Positions 11,969-24,698 are shown, numbered from the stretch's first letter. The stretch is 64,000 nt of DNA from Whalleya microplaca (GCA_022497155.1 MU385732.1:186001-250000); one strand, 5' to 3'. Notes: generated by a model from the sequence alone, not told the origin. A program made the numbers and translations.

Positions 11969-14900
11969 GATTATCCAAGGCAGAAAGAAAAGAAGGAAAG
12001 GGGAAGAAGAAAAACGAATGAATGATCCGGAACGCGATCCAATTGCGCTTAGCCAGCGAGGCGTGAATGATCAAATATTAAGATGAAGAGGAATGGGGTA
12101 GGAAGGTAGGTCGTATCAAAGTGCCGGGTCGAACACACGTTAACGTTAATGCTGGCGTTGGCGTTCCCGGTTGGCGTTGGTCAGGTACCTCTATTTTTAT
12201 TTTTCAAATGAGGTAACTACATTCGAAGGAAGAGAGCCTTATATTGGTCAGAGCAATTAGGTAACAATGGAACAATAGATTTTGGCAGCAGGTGCGATAT
12301 TGTTCAGCTCGATGCAATTTCCACAACGAAACTCGATTAGTTGCGGATACATTGACTAACAACAATAGACTGTTTGGGTCGGGGGATCCTTCGGGCTTTT
12401 AGGTACTCGTCTGAGATCGATACGAAGAGGCTTCGCCTATGTTGTGTAGCGACAATAATTTGCGAACTAATGGGTCTTGTGAATGGTCAGGACAAGCAGT
12501 GCTGATCACTGTAAGGCTGAGCAGCTGAATGCAAACACGACGATCAACCTGATGCTGATCAGATCCCGCACCAGTACTCAGGAGACAAATGGTGGCGGCT
12601 CCAGGGAACTCTGCTGTGAGGACGGCCCAATATATCATGCAGATGGACTTCGTTTCTTTCTTTGTCCTCAAGGTCGGGATTTTTTTTTTCAAACGACAGC
12701 ACGCGGTAAAGACGAAGAGGCAATATATTAGTAGGTGTGCTGAAGGGTTACAGCAACCGTGAATATAGCCGGGATAGAGCAACGCGCGTTCCTGGCGAGG
12801 GGATGGAGTCAATAGGCAAGTCTAACACGGTAGCGAGCGATGAACAAACAACCTTGAAGCAGTGGACGACCAAGCAATGCGACGAAAAAACATATCATCC
12901 TGTGTGCGGCCAGATGGACGGACGTTCCTATGTATACCTAAGTATACACCACTCGCTCCTGGGTTACGGATACCAGCATAGCAGTCACCGGGTTCGCCAC
13001 GGTTTAGACATGTCCATAGTCGAGGCAAGACTAAGGCAAGGCGTTCGTAAAGATTCTCTATTAGCGGGAACCGTCTCTTCTTTGCTACGGAAGTCTATGT
13101 TTGCTTTTTGGTCTTGTTGGTACCAACTAGTAACGGTTGACGCCATAATTGACACCAAGAGCATATGTGCAGGAGAAGGCTTGGAATTTGGCCACCCGGG
13201 TTGGCCTTGCATCAAAGATCCAGGCGCAGATCGAGTTTTTTACGACTGATAGTTGGCCCAACCGGTTGAAGTCCCCAATACGCAATACGCAAACTACAGA
13301 GGGTCCCCGAGAGTACAGTGTACGGAGGGGAAGTGGTGATATGTCGGAGCGCCACAAATGCTGCAGTTCGCCGGCGAGCAAATCACACTGCATGTAAAAG
13401 CAACAAAATACCTAGACAGTGACTTTACCCGGAGGCTAGGTCCCAATACACCCATATGTACATGTGTACATGCATGTAATAGGGTGCCGTAGACCGTAGG
13501 GAAAACAATCACTCAATCAATTTTGTCAATGGTACCATAAGTCTTGTGACGACAGCCTCGCGCGCCTCGCCCAACTATCCCTTGCAGGTATACTACGTAG
13601 TAGCTGCGCCGAGAATACGAAGTTTGGTACATATGTAGTCTTCACCCGGCGATCTGACGGCTTGTACGGGGATGTTCCTTCGACACCAAGACAGTTCTAG
13701 TACCACCCGCAAGTTGCGGTGAAATAACTATGCCCCCACGATAATTGAGGAAGATCTTTTTCATCTGATATCGGGATGTTCCAACGATGAAATTTAGCCC
13801 CAGGCTCAAGATTATCAAAGGGCTACAAGGACCATTGAATTTTGAGTTAATACATGCCACTACCTACAGGTCACTATTTGCTCGATTGTTATAGTTCCAT
13901 CCCGGCAAAATAACCAGATTGCAGGCTTGCATCTGCGGAATTCACTCTCACGACGACGTAAGCCAATTAATCAAACAACTGGTTCTACATTGACTACATG
14001 TTTTCAAAGCCGTGAGAATAATTAGGTTACTAGCAAGACCATTGTATTCTAGACCTTCGACTCAAAGGCTATTCTTGCGGTCCGTTGTATATACTGCTAA
14101 GCGAAATGCACATACCGTTGTCCCGATTGGATTGCACATACATACCTACTTACAAATACGGGCTTTGGTTGAGATAACTTCCGAATCATGAGCACGGTGG
14201 ACGCACGTGTTCAATATGCAATTTGACCTGCAAAAGGGACGATGGAGGCCCAGCAGTCTAGATCGCTATGGTCTAAGCCATCGAGTTATCTCTCTGGCCT
14301 TCATTGAGCATCGCTCTAGGAGAAAAGCTATCAGCGACCTTAACGATAGATATACACACGTCAGTTACTAATATGGAAAATTTCGACTTCGCATTACCGT
14401 GTGCATACAGCGCTAGGAGAAGCACAGGGCCGTTAGGCACAGGGGTACATAAGGAGATCTATTCCAGATATTCGGTACGCAACTCGATCTGGGCGATGAA
14501 GCTTAACCAATGATGTCCCTGTCGATCTTTACCATGAGAGGTGAAAGGCTTCAAGTTTTAGAATCAGATAGTCCCATCAGAAGCAAGACCATTAATTTGC
14601 ATAATAGGTTCACCAACGACCTCGCACACTTATCTTATTCGATTCTCTACCTAGCGCCGCAAAGCCAGCCCTACCAAGAAATTTAACCATATAAGTAGGG
14701 ATCCTATGAGCCTTATGGTCAAGCTTCGATACTATGGTTTGGTATGTACTCAAGCGAGAGGCTGACTCCTCGATCTGTCCACCTAGGACTATATCATCAC
14801 GATGCAAACACCCTTTTCAAGACAAGCCAGGTTTTAGTAGAAGTCGACAGAATATTGGTAATATTGGCCATAAACAATCGAGAAATTACTTGGTGACTCT

Positions 14901-15547
14901 GCCCGTTGTCTTCTAAGCGAAGCACTTTTCTAGTCTTCTACTGTCATGTAAACCCTAATGTATGTAAGCCTGATATTTATTAATAACGACCTTTCAACTT
15001 CTAATGGCCCAACACGTAGAAACCATCTATCAATTTTCACTTTATCTGAACAATTGATAATTATAGATGTGCGACCAGTTTCAAACCATAGAGCAGATCG
15101 TATAGACGAAAGCCAAAACCACAGCGTAGGACATTTACATACAGCACATAGTTATCCAATCTTACACGATGAATCTTTCCTTGGCAATACGAGTATGGAC
15201 CTTGCATAAATCTCTATTAGATCTAGGACATCGACATCTTACCGCACTTATTGACTGACCTTGCCCGGGGTCAACACCTTACAATTACCTACTTGAGTAA
15301 TTACCACATTCAGGAAAAGTGCCGCTTAAATGCCGCCGCGCACTAACCTCAGAATAATACCTTATTATCGCATATTCATACCTAATAGAGATGCAGTGGA
15401 GCGAGCTATGCATTAATCCCAAAGCCGATCTCAAGCCGATGAGAGCAGAAACTTTTATATATCTGGCTTCGCGGCAGAAAGAATGAGTCAGTCTAGGGCA
15501 AAAATATTGAATATTTATATTTTTGGCTTCACATAATTACTGACACA
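11969..15547. other. gene-poor tract
   Basis: No convincing gene was found. The longest frames (12737-13249 of 170 codons, 12399-12812 of 137 codons) are within what random sequence of this length gives, have no recognisable motif and no splice partner. The tract contains the promoter of the 10702-11914 gene at its left end and that of the deformylase at its right end. Confidence 0.55.
15484..15490. promoter_or_regulatory. TGAGTCA (Gcn4/CPC1-type site) upstream of the deformylase gene
   Basis: A perfect TGAGTCA lies 57 bp upstream of the ATG at 15548. This is the consensus for bZIP factors of the Gcn4/CPC1 family, which control amino-acid and linked one-carbon/purine genes. Direct regulation is inferred. 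Confidence 0.5.
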
Positions 15548-16402
15548 ATGGTCGGAAATAACGATCACATTCTCACGCTCTCTTGCCCCGACAAGCCCGG
15601 CATTGTTCATGCTGTCACTGGGCTTCTGGCAAACCATGGCCTCAACATCCTAGATCTCCAGCAATTCTCGGACCCGGCGTCGAATAAGTTTTTCATGAGA
15701 GTCCATTTCGGCCATGCTGAGTCGACATCCAACCTTGAAGAGCCTATGGCTCAGCTCTCATCGGAACTGCAAATGGACCAATACGACCTGAGACCAGCGA
15801 GCAAAAAACCTAGGGTCTTGATTATGGTGTCCAAAATCGGACATTGCCTGAACGATCTGCTTTTTAGAACCAAGACAAATCAACTCGGCATTGAGATCCC
15901 CCTGATCGTGTCAAATCACCCAGATTATAAAACTCTTGCTGAAAGCTATGGTATCGAGTTTCACCACCTACCAGTTACTAAGGAGACGAAACTCGAGCAG
16001 GAACGGCAAATTCTAGACTTAATCAAGCAGAACAACATCGACCTCATAGTGTTAGCACGCTACATGCAAGTCTTAAGCCCGGGGCTCTGTGAGGCGATGA
16101 GCGGCAAGATCATCAACATCCATCACAGTTTCCTGCCGTCGTTCAAGGGAGCCAAGCCATATCACCAAGCGTTTGATCGCGGTGTTAAGATCATCGGAGC
16201 CACCGCGCATTTTGTGACGGCGGATCTAGACGAGGGCCCTATCATCGAGCAGAGAGTGGCTCGCGTGGACCACAACATGAGCGCGAAAGAATTAGTCGAG
16301 GAGGGAAGCAACGTCGAGAGTCAAGTTCTAGGTGCGGCTGTGAAGTGGTGGAGCGAAAAAAGGGTATTCCTGAATGGACATAAAACTGTCGTCTTCAACT
16401 GA
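15548..16402 (+). CDS. purU: formyltetrahydrofolate deformylase (PurU type)
   Basis: The enzyme hydrolyses 10-formyltetrahydrofolate to formate and tetrahydrofolate, balancing one-carbon pools. The uninterrupted 284-residue frame has the full family layout. An N-terminal ACT-like regulatory domain (about 6-80, ILTLSCPDKPGIVHAVTGLL) is followed by a formyltransferase-fold hydrolase domain (about 88-284). The catalytic triad of the PurN/PurU superfamily is visible: Asn190 and His192 in NIHHSFLPSF, and Asp228 in LDEGPIIEQ. The start context CACAATGG is good. The gene is intronless and alone in a tract of several kilobases. The family is widespread in bacteria and present in many ascomycetes, so intronlessness alone does not prove recent transfer. 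A GcvT/purine-linked role is expected but no partner gene is adjacent. Confidence 0.96.
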   Translation: MVGNNDHILTLSCPDKPGIVHAVTGLLANHGLNILDLQQFSDPASNKFFMRVHFGHAESTSNLEEPMAQLSSELQMDQYDLRPASKKPRVLIMVSKIGHCLNDLLFRTKTNQLGIEIPLIVSNHPDYKTLAESYGIEFHHLPVTKETKLEQERQILDLIKQNNIDLIVLARYMQVLSPGLCEAMSGKIINIHHSFLPSFKGAKPYHQAFDRGVKIIGATAHFVTADLDEGPIIEQRVARVDHNMSAKELVEEGSNVESQVLGAAVKWWSEKRVFLNGHKTVVFN

Positions 16403-19400
16403 ATAAGCAACTCGCATAAAAGAAAATCTCTTCCATAAGCCGAATTGACTTTGACTTGTGGTTTAGGGTTGATGCGTGCCGATATACCGCCTTCTTGCAT
16501 TTTTCTGATCCAATAGATATGGGCATACAACGACGACGCTTACACGCTGGCAGGTTTTAGACATTATATGCGATCCCAATATAGATACGCATCAATTTCC
16601 CTTCTAATTCAATATAAATCTCGACCAATCAAGCCAAACGAATTCGCTTACCTGCTGGTGTGGCCAAGTGTTGTTTTTGGTAAGCTAACACAACTCTTGT
16701 AAGGCGTGTAATAAAGGTATTGGGCGCATTTCAATGAAATTCTTGACCAATAAGAACATTAATCGATAATACCTATCATACAGGTAAAAAGGGTTACCCT
16801 TTGTAGAATGCAGAGGAGTTCGGTCAGAAAAAGAACGCGTAGCTTAAGAATATAACCTCTCGAGGGGCCCCTAATGTACTCAACTTCAGTCGGACTTATC
16901 TTCAAAAAGCAACAACAGGTAGCGTACCTAGAGCTATTTATGTCCTTTAATTCTCTCTTGCAGAAGTCACTTAGCGCCCGTGACAGTTCCATGATGCAGG
17001 TATCTTTTGGCATATCCACAACCCTCGACGCTTAAGCTCAATTAAGCTTTCGTTCGACTTGTGAATCACGGCGGGGGTAAACAGCAGCCACTTGACTTCG
17101 ACTACGACCCCTAATCGAAGTTATACCAAATACTCGCTGCCTCTGAATTGTTCACCATGGAGACCAGAAACGACTTCAAGTAAAAACATTGACTTGAGCT
17201 GCTGAATTAACATGTAACATGCCGTACAGGACCGCTTGAAACAGAGCTCGGAATAGGAGTGGATAGTAAGTTATTTGACTTGATATAACAGTAGCTCTTT
17301 GATGACGATACATGCCATACAGTTTGAGGTACTTCCGGTTCGCGGCGAAATGTATTGTTGATGAGTGGGTTTTTCATGATAGCAGTGTAGGTGATTGATC
17401 TTACTTTCATTATTCAGGGTGATGTGAAAAGGGATACCACTGACTAATTTCAGGACAGTCGTCGTTACGACAATAGTGCGTAGCAAGTCATGTCCGGCCC
17501 TTGCAACAATCAATACTGTAGCTCGATATCTCGGATGCCGGGACTTCGAGTCATGCTCCAACCCGGTCGACGCTCTACTCCTTGTCCGTGAAGCTGGCCA
17601 TGCAATAATATAGCATATTCCGGCGGCGCTTCTTAAGGAGCATTGGCGCGAGTCAGGTATCCGATCTACGACCGGAAACACCAATCTACGCCTTGCTATT
17701 ATCTCTATTGCTATATTCAAGGATGGTGAGCCTACCATAAGTCCAAATGAGACTCGCAAACCTGTATTTACTTACGGATGTTAATGAGTACGCGGCCCAA
17801 CTCTAATTAGACCATTCCACAGGTTCAAAGTCTTTCTACGACATGTATCAAGGCGTGATGGATCCGGTGTCTGAGGCAGATTCCCCTATTAGTGACAACC
17901 TGCAGGACAATAACCACCTAGACTCTCAAGACATAATCAACAACGAAGGGAAATTCAAGCAAGCGAAATATTACATTCGTTTTGTTCTAGGCAATATGCC
18001 ATTCATCTAGAAGAATAGTGAGTTCATCTATCTGCGTTGTTGTTAGTGCTAGGTGGGTAATGAGACTGAAATACGACGGACGTTGGGGACATCACGAAGA
18101 TAATCGCGGCTAACGTAGTACGTATTGCCTTATGTCAAGTAGCTGAGTTATATTATCTGGTAGGCCTCAGTATATATAGCCTGGCGCAATGCATTCGTAT
18201 TCGCATGTATCAAATAATCTGAGGTTAGGACCTTGCCCACTCCTTGTTCGTGAGGTCAATATCCTTATAGTAACATTGCACTTTGATTTAAGCTCACAGC
18301 TGAACGTAATTGTTAAAATGAAGAAGCGCCTTACAGCAGTGTTTAGTATAATGTATCATTTTTAGATTCAACGGGAGGAGTAGAATGTAGTATTTTAGTC
18401 TTGAAATTAAGACACTGACATGAGATCAGACTGGGTACAGCGAGGGATACGGCTACTAGGAGAGCTTTATGACCGACTCATAAAGAAAAGAGCTGTAAAC
18501 TTCAATGGTCTGTTCAACTGTAGACTCTGTGTAGGTAGTCAAGGCAGCTTTCTAACCACTAGGTGGTCGTGATATTGTTGCTTTTAAAGAAGTGAAGAAG
18601 CTTACGCAATAGACCCGGACTGAAGCGATAGGCCAGTGAAGCAAGGTCACCTTCAGTGTAATGACTAGGCTACATTGGTGATATGTATAGCATGATTCAA
18701 GGACGACAGCTTGTGATAACAACTGCCTAAACTGGTTGGGATGAACAAGCACGCGTTATGTATAGTAATGACTTATTAACCTGGTGAGATTCCCTCTAGT
18801 CTAATGATCTACACATGGCGATGTCAACAGCCATGAGCAGCCATGAACTAATCACAGCCCTCCGCCTCATCCAACTGTTTGATTTTGCCACCTACTGTGC
18901 GAAGAGTGCAAAGATCAGCGATATCTCAGAAGGATCTGTGTCTCAAGCGAACCGTTTAGGATGTCGAAGAATATCGCAACAGCACGATTGGACAGGCGTG
19001 TGTTAGTGCCAGTAGATATAATTGGTCGATAATGTAGTCAGCGACGTTGGAACAATTCCGTTTATATGCGTTTTTTTTCTTACAGCATGTCAAAACGGGA
19101 ATTCGATTCAAGACGACAAATGCAGGTCCGCGGCCCCAAACAACGAAAGTGCTACTCATTCGGGCACTGGATCGACCGGATGCGTTGTCAACTGCATGCA
19201 ATTGTCGGTTACCTAGGTAAGCAGGTAAGGTACGTAAAGTATGTACATATGTACATAGCCCCATCCGAGGTTCCGAGTCGCTCAAGGGACCCAGTGGTAT
19301 CCCCCGCAAAAACGGCCAGAATCGTTGATTATCCATTCGATCGTCAGCCCAGCCTTCGACCGAGGAGCTCCCTAAGCTGAGTTGGGCACATTGAAGTGGA

Positions 19401-20144
19401 TGGATGGATGGATGGATGGATGGAAGCAAGCAGATGCAATGCAAGGTCCTCCATATGTACAAAATATTAGTATAGTCATTTACGCACGTACGGAATATAT
19501 ATAGTACAAATCTGAACCAAGCTGACATGTTTTAGCTAACATGAGGTGTGAAACGTCATAAGCACTTAATTGCAGCTTACAGCTTACAGCTTACTGTGTA
19601 TATCCAAGTTCTGGTAAGACTAATAAATGTTAGTGTTGATGGACTTTTTGGTGAATTTGACCGTACGCCGTACTCCGTAAACTGCCTGGATCCGGCGATC
19701 ACTTGGCTCGTCACATTTGCTCACCACCCTGCCAGCCTGCCACTGCCTGCCAACTTTCAGGCTTAGCTTCCCTCCCGTCCCTCCGTGCCTGCGTCCCCTG
19801 CGTTGAATCCTGGCGCTCGCTAGACTGCCACTTAAAACCACTTAAACCTGCCTATAATAATAAAAGTCACCGCCTGTACGGTTCTGATTCCGTCCGAACT
19901 CTGTTCGCGATCAGCTTGTTGTGCCTACCTTGCCTTCAACCTACTTGCCCAACAATTCGATTTACTCCTTCTTCCGCCTCCCTTCGCCAACAACAGTCCG
20001 ATCAGTTCTGCCATTGTCCGAATTGGTTGGATGGGCATTGCATTGCTTAGTGTAATTAAGTGCTTTAAGTCGTCTATTTATTTTTGCACAGCCTAGAATT
20101 CATAGATCACTTAGACGAAGTGGTTCCTACAGCGATATCTTAAA
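16403..20144. other. gene-poor, AT-leaning tract with small tandem repeats
   Basis: No convincing gene was found. A 162-codon frame at 17271-17759 (minus) and its opposite-strand counterpart (about 17430-17790, one internal TAG) are the longest open stretches, but neither shows a known motif. Small repeats occur at 19397-19424 and 19577-19597, and a TTACCTAGGTAA palindrome at 19209-19220. The last part is the upstream region of the gene at 20145. Confidence 0.55.
19397..19424. repeat. TGGA tetranucleotide repeat
   Basis: Seven perfect TGGA units occur in tandem in intergenic DNA. Confidence 0.9.
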
Positions 20145-21080
20145 ATGCCGATAATGCGAAACCCGTTTGCCAGGCGCCCCGGCCTGACTCCCGGCCAGGC
20201 CAACGGCACTGATGTTAGCGACGAGAACGTCCGACCTGGAGCAGCAGTCCCGAGAGATTCACAAGCCGGATTTGTCAAGGTAGACACAATTGGGTCCAAG
20301 GCTTCTTCGGCATTGAGCATCCGGAGTGCCAGGAGCCAAGACAATGGCGATTACAAGATGAGTGGTTAGTTTGCGCTTTGTTCACTGCGCTTGAGTTTGT
20401 AAGACTAACCGGCCGTGTAATTGTAGTCGTCAACGACAGCGGAGTTTACCTCCCGGTATGATATTGCTCGTCCTCTGGTATTGAACCTACGTGATCGCTT
20501 ACTTACACCTCCGGCTTCAGCCTTCGCCGACTGATGAGAAGGGTCTATGGCCAAGACGCTCAGCCGCGTCCCGAACGTCAATGGATACCCGCAGCAGTCT
20601 TGGCGACATTGAACACTTCTCCATTTCTCGCGAGTCATTTGACTCTTATCGTCGCTCCTTTGTATGCCGCATGCTCCCGCTACTATGTGCCTCATGTGGC
20701 AGGCTTGACTAACAGCCATGAAGGATATTTCGGCCAAGTCACCTGTCATGGTGCACGATGTCCCCCGACAAAGTCTGGATTCTGCCCGCTTTCCCCGTTT
20801 CCCCAGGGCCTCTATCCGAGACCAGTCCTTTAATAGGGAGCCGCCAACGGCCGAGGAAGGATTCGAAGACGTTTGGTTACAAGATGACCAGAAGCATGCG
20901 CAGCAACCAAAGAAGAAGGGATTCTTCGCCAAGTTCTCCGAGTCTCAGGAGCCTAGCACTCATGCCGGAATGTCTCGATTCATCCCAGGAAGAAGACGAG
21001 CGCAAAGCGGCCAAGGATCGGAATTGGGCAATATCGAGCGGCCCACGTCCCGTCAATCCATTGACGAGCAAGAGGCGTAA
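20145..21080 (+). CDS. Ser/Arg-rich protein of unknown function
   Basis: I do not recognise the family. Four exons join in phase (20145-20364, 20427-20455, 20521-20661, 20724-21080) to 248 residues. The product is hydrophilic and probably disordered, with repeated Ser/Arg/Asp clusters (SALSIRSARSQDNGDYKMS, SRTSMDTRSSLGD), a basic patch QQPKKKGFFAKF and the C-terminal MSRFIPGRRRAQSGQG. There is no membrane segment. Exon 2 is only 29 nt. The third acceptor (...GAAG at 20723) has little pyrimidine before it but is the only nearby choice that keeps the frame, because the stronger CAG at 20715 gives an immediate stop. The regularly spaced splice sites and the phase match support a real gene; many RxxS-like sites suggest phosphorylation. 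Confidence 0.7.
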
Positions 21081-22387
21081 TGATGTAGCATAATGACGAA
21101 CAGGTTGAAAGTGGGCGGTTCAATGATATTACGGCGTTCGGTGATACGGCTGGGGCATCATGATATCTGAGCAGTCGCTTGCCCCTGGTTTAGAGATTTC
21201 CTCGGGTTCAGTCGCTCGCTCTCACGTTTCGCGAGCTGTTAGATGGTCAAGGAGGCAGAAGAGACTACTCGTACTGCGTAGTTTGAGCGCCTTCAGGAAT
21301 AATGGTAATGAGTTATGAGGGGAATGAAATGGTATATCTAGCATCTACCATTAACTGTCAGATACCTCTTTACAATGAAAATCAGCACGCAATATGCTTC
21401 ACACTTACCAGATTTCTACCTCCAAGGTTCGGAGTCTAGCTTTCACGCTTTCTTGTGATAATGCCTACCTTAGGTAGGTACTTTGTTTGTCCCTCCCAGC
21501 AACGAGGCAGCTATGGGCTCACTCACCTGGTCAGGCCACCACAGTGGTGGAAGGCTTATATACCATAATAATGCTGTGCCTTCCTAACCGAGTCGCCCAC
21601 TCCAACCAAAGCAGCATGGCCAATGGGGTGGGAAATGTCGGCTAGACAAAACCCGCAAGGGGTTTTTCGTAGGTCTGAGGTTCAAGTTAGTTACCCGCTG
21701 CGAGTGCTTGTTTACAAAGTCCCGAGCTTTTTTGTTGGAGTTCAATTTCTTATTTACCTTTTTTTCTTTCTTTCTTTCTTCTTCGTTTTTCTTTTCATTT
21801 TTCTTCTTTTCCCTCCCTGTTTGTCGGCGCAGCGTCGTGCGCCAGGATAACTACCTTAAGCCCATGTCTTTAATATAGAGTGTATAATACTATTTACATA
21901 TTAAGCTTGATACGTCAGCTACAATAAGAGGAAAGTGAAGGCGTGCGTTCACTAGCTGAATAATAATATCTCTCTATACACTAGCGTTTGGTATAAGTTG
22001 GTTTGAAGCAACTCTTGTATCATATATCTTACTCAGTCCTTTACTTGGGGGCGTATTCAATATATCCAATCCAGCCCATCTTCAACTCTCTCATATATGC
22101 ATAACTTCGATATGGAGTTCCAGTGCTGACACCCCACCACGATTTCAAATTTCAGACCCCACGTTTCAACCCACCTGCCCACCAAACCAAGGACAGCACA
22201 GGGTCAATCAAGTCTCTTATCAACGTTATCGATTACAATTTTCTTCGACTCCATGCGGGCCTACCTATGCACCACCAACCTGTCGTCGATACTGTAAGGC
22301 CAACCTAATTAATACAAGTAAATTCCTCCCCGTCCATTCCACCATCGAGAGGCCCGCCCCTCTGCGCTCTTATCCGCACATCCCACC
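21081..22387. other. intergenic region with polypyrimidine tract
   Basis: Two plus-strand genes flank this region. It contains a long T/C-rich tract at about 21749-21825 and no supportable gene. The final few hundred bases are the ACL4 promoter. Confidence 0.6.
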
Positions 22388-23575
22388 ATGGCGCCCAGGC
22401 GACCAGATAAGAAGTCGAAAAAGCGCGAGAAGGCGGCGCTATCCCGGGCCGCGGCGGCCGCGGGCGGCTCCTCCAAGCCGGTGGCCCCCCAGGTCCTCGT
22501 CAAAGCCGCCGAGTACCAGTTGTCCGAGGGCAACGTCCAGGACGCAACCACACTGGCCGAGAAGGCGCTCGAGCAATCCGCCACGGGGTCCGACGACGCC
22601 TTGTCGGCATTGAACCTGCTCGGCCAGATCAACGTCGAGGCGGGCGAGTTCGAGGCGGCGCGGTCCTTCTTCCTGCGCGCCGTCGCGCTCGACGCCGACG
22701 GCGCCAAGCCCGAGGCCGTCGGCGGCGGGCCCGAGAAGTTCCTGTGCCTGGCGCAGCTGAGCGAGGAGGGCGGGCACGACAGCGTCAGCTGGTTCGAGAA
22801 GGGCGCGGCGGCGCTGAAGAAGCAGATCCAGACGCTCCAACAAGAAACCCGACGGAAAAGCAGCGCCGCCGACGGGAAGCAGGAAGAGGAGGAGGAGGAG
22901 GCGCGCCTCGACGAGCTGAAGAAGAAGCTGGCCATGACGCTGTGCTCCGTCGCCGAGGTGTACATGACGGACCTGTCGTGGGAGGCGGACGCGGAGCGGC
23001 GGTGCGAGACGCTGGTCACGGAGGCGACGCTGGTGGCGCCGGACTTCGCCGAGACCTGGCAGACGCTGGCGAACGTGCGGATCTCGCAGTCGCGGACGGC
23101 GGACGCGCGCGCCGCGCTCGCGCGCAGCATGGACCTGTGGCGGGACCTGGCGCCCGAGGACGCGGGCGTGCCCGACTTCCCCAGCCGCGTCGCGCTCGCC
23201 CGCCTGCTGATGGAGGTCGGCTTGGAGCAGGAGGCCCTCGAGGTGCTCGAGCGCATGGTCGGCGAGGACGACGAGAGCGTCGAGGTCTGGTACCTGGGCG
23301 GCTGGGGCCTGTACGTCATGGGCGAGAAGCAGAAGGCGGATGGCGAGAAGGCGGGTGAGGAGGACTGGAAGGCCTCGTGGATATCCAGCCGCGTCTGGCT
23401 GAACCAGAGTCTGCACCTTTACAACCTACAGGAATACGAGGATGAGCCGCTGGGCGAGCATGCCAATGAGCTTCTTGCGGCCATTGCTGAAGAGCTCGGG
23501 GAGGCGCCTGCTGGGGAGGGGGATGACGAAGATGCATGGGAGGACGAGGACGGTGATGAGGAGATGCAGGATTAG
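22388..23575 (+). CDS. ACL4: TPR chaperone for ribosomal protein L4 (Acl4 family)
   Basis: Acl4 binds newly made ribosomal protein uL4 and escorts it into the nucleus. The intronless frame encodes 395 residues, near the yeast length. The basic N-terminus (MAPRRPDKKSKKREKAALSR) resembles a nuclear/nucleolar signal. It is followed by tetratricopeptide repeats (about 35-330) with typical helix pairs such as ALSALNLLGQINVEAGEFEA, FAETWQTLANVRISQSRTAD and RVALARLLMEVGLEQEALEV. The C-terminus is strongly acidic (EGDDEDAWEDEDGDEEMQD), as expected for a chaperone of basic proteins. Codons are very GC-rich. It converges on GIR2. The family call rests on TPR architecture, the acidic tail and remembered similarity. 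Confidence 0.88.
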   Translation: MAPRRPDKKSKKREKAALSRAAAAAGGSSKPVAPQVLVKAAEYQLSEGNVQDATTLAEKALEQSATGSDDALSALNLLGQINVEAGEFEAARSFFLRAVALDADGAKPEAVGGGPEKFLCLAQLSEEGGHDSVSWFEKGAAALKKQIQTLQQETRRKSSAADGKQEEEEEEARLDELKKKLAMTLCSVAEVYMTDLSWEADAERRCETLVTEATLVAPDFAETWQTLANVRISQSRTADARAALARSMDLWRDLAPEDAGVPDFPSRVALARLLMEVGLEQEALEVLERMVGEDDESVEVWYLGGWGLYVMGEKQKADGEKAGEEDWKASWISSRVWLNQSLHLYNLQEYEDEPLGEHANELLAAIAEELGEAPAGEGDDEDAWEDEDGDEEMQD

Positions 23576-23878
23576 GATTCATGTTTCTGTAGCAAGCAAT
23601 CGATCGATCAATGATGGGGAGGGTTGAAGATAGACGGAAGATACCACGAGACAGACTCAGGGCAGGCATTTGTTTAGGCATGGACAGGCGTTCGGACTCT
23701 GAAAAGGACAGGGCCTTCTTGTGTTTGTTTATATGATATAGAAAGAAGCATTGCTCTGATATCTTAAGCTTTCCAACTGTTGCGCCCGAACTCCAAGTCA
23801 ATGAATATGAATGCTCATCAGCCATGATCCCAAAGGCATCACACATTCATCCATCCATCCATGCCGCTTTTGTTCCTA

Positions 23879-24698
23879 TCACGTCCCAACCTTGAGCTTC
23901 TCCACCTGCTCAGTGGGCACATCGTCGTCGTCGCCCTCGTCAACCTTACCGACCAAGCCGCGCTCCCAGAGCTGGCGTCCAGTCAAGCGAACGGGGTCCT
24001 TGACCCTAGCCTTCTTCAGCTCAGCGAGCCGGTCCTCCTCCTCCTTCACCCTCCACTCCTCCATCTCGCGCAGGAAGCCCTCGCGCCACCGCATGAAGGT
24101 CTCGGGGGTGACGGGGGTGCCGTGGAACTTCTGGTTCTCCTCGCGCTCGGCGGCGAGCAGGCGCTCCTCTTGCGCAGCGGCGACGACGGCGCGGCGCTCC
24201 GCCACCAGCGCCTCCGCGGCCTCCTTGAGCGCCGACACCACCGTGAAGATCATCGCCATCCCCAGGTTCTCCTGCACCGTCTCGTCGAGCCCGCGCAGCA
24301 GCTGCTCCTTGTCGGCCGCCACGGCGAAGTGCGGGTGTGGCGCGGCCGGCGCATTCTGTTGCGGTGGGGAGAGGTCGAGGATCGGCGCCTCGTCCGGGTA
24401 GGCGTCGGGGTAGCGCACGTGCAGGATTAGGGAGGGGGGCTCGCTGGGCTCAGCGCCGTCGTTGGCGGCGTCGTCGTCGGGGAGGTCGAGCTTGATGGTT
24501 ATGCGGTATTCCGTGTCTGAGATGTCTGTATCAAGTTGGTGGTGTTAGTCGCATCGCCGTTCTATGGCGGGGTACTTAAGCAGTAGGTACGGAATAGCAG
24601 GCAGTGGATTAAGGAGGGGAAGAAAACGAACCTGTGATTTCGTCAGGGAAGATGGAATCCAGAACTTCCCGTTCTTCGATCTGCTCTTCTTTCCCCAT
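23879..24698 (-). CDS. GIR2: RWD-domain protein Gir2 (RWDD1/DFRP2 type)
   Basis: Gir2 is a cytosolic RWD protein that binds Gcn1 and, with the GTPase Rbg2, modulates the Gcn2 starvation response. Exon 1 (24632-24698) and exon 2 (23879-24525) join in phase across a GTTCGT...TACAG intron to 237 residues. The RWD domain covers about residues 1-115: MGKEEQIEEREVLDSIFPDE, YRITIKLDLPDD, then the diagnostic YPDAYPDEAPILDL. A charged helical region and the conserved block ENQKFHGTPVTPETFMRWREGF (about 155-175) follow; the latter is typical of RWDD1/Gir2. The C-terminus is acidic then basic. Convergent with ACL4, divergent from PUF6. Confidence 0.93.

Noticed and set aside
12737..13249. 170-codon plus-strand frame
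   Set aside because: Low-information composition, no recognisable domain, no introns or conserved start context, and several overlapping frames on the other strand.
17271..17759. 162-codon minus-strand frame, and an almost open plus-strand frame (about 17430-17790)
   Set aside because: About one such frame is expected by chance in this amount of noncoding DNA. No motif, splice partner or good start was seen on either strand.
22309..23416. Long frames antisense to ACL4 (336 and 325 codons)
   Set aside because: They are shadows caused by the very GC-rich codons of ACL4; the TPR protein on the plus strand is the coherent product.
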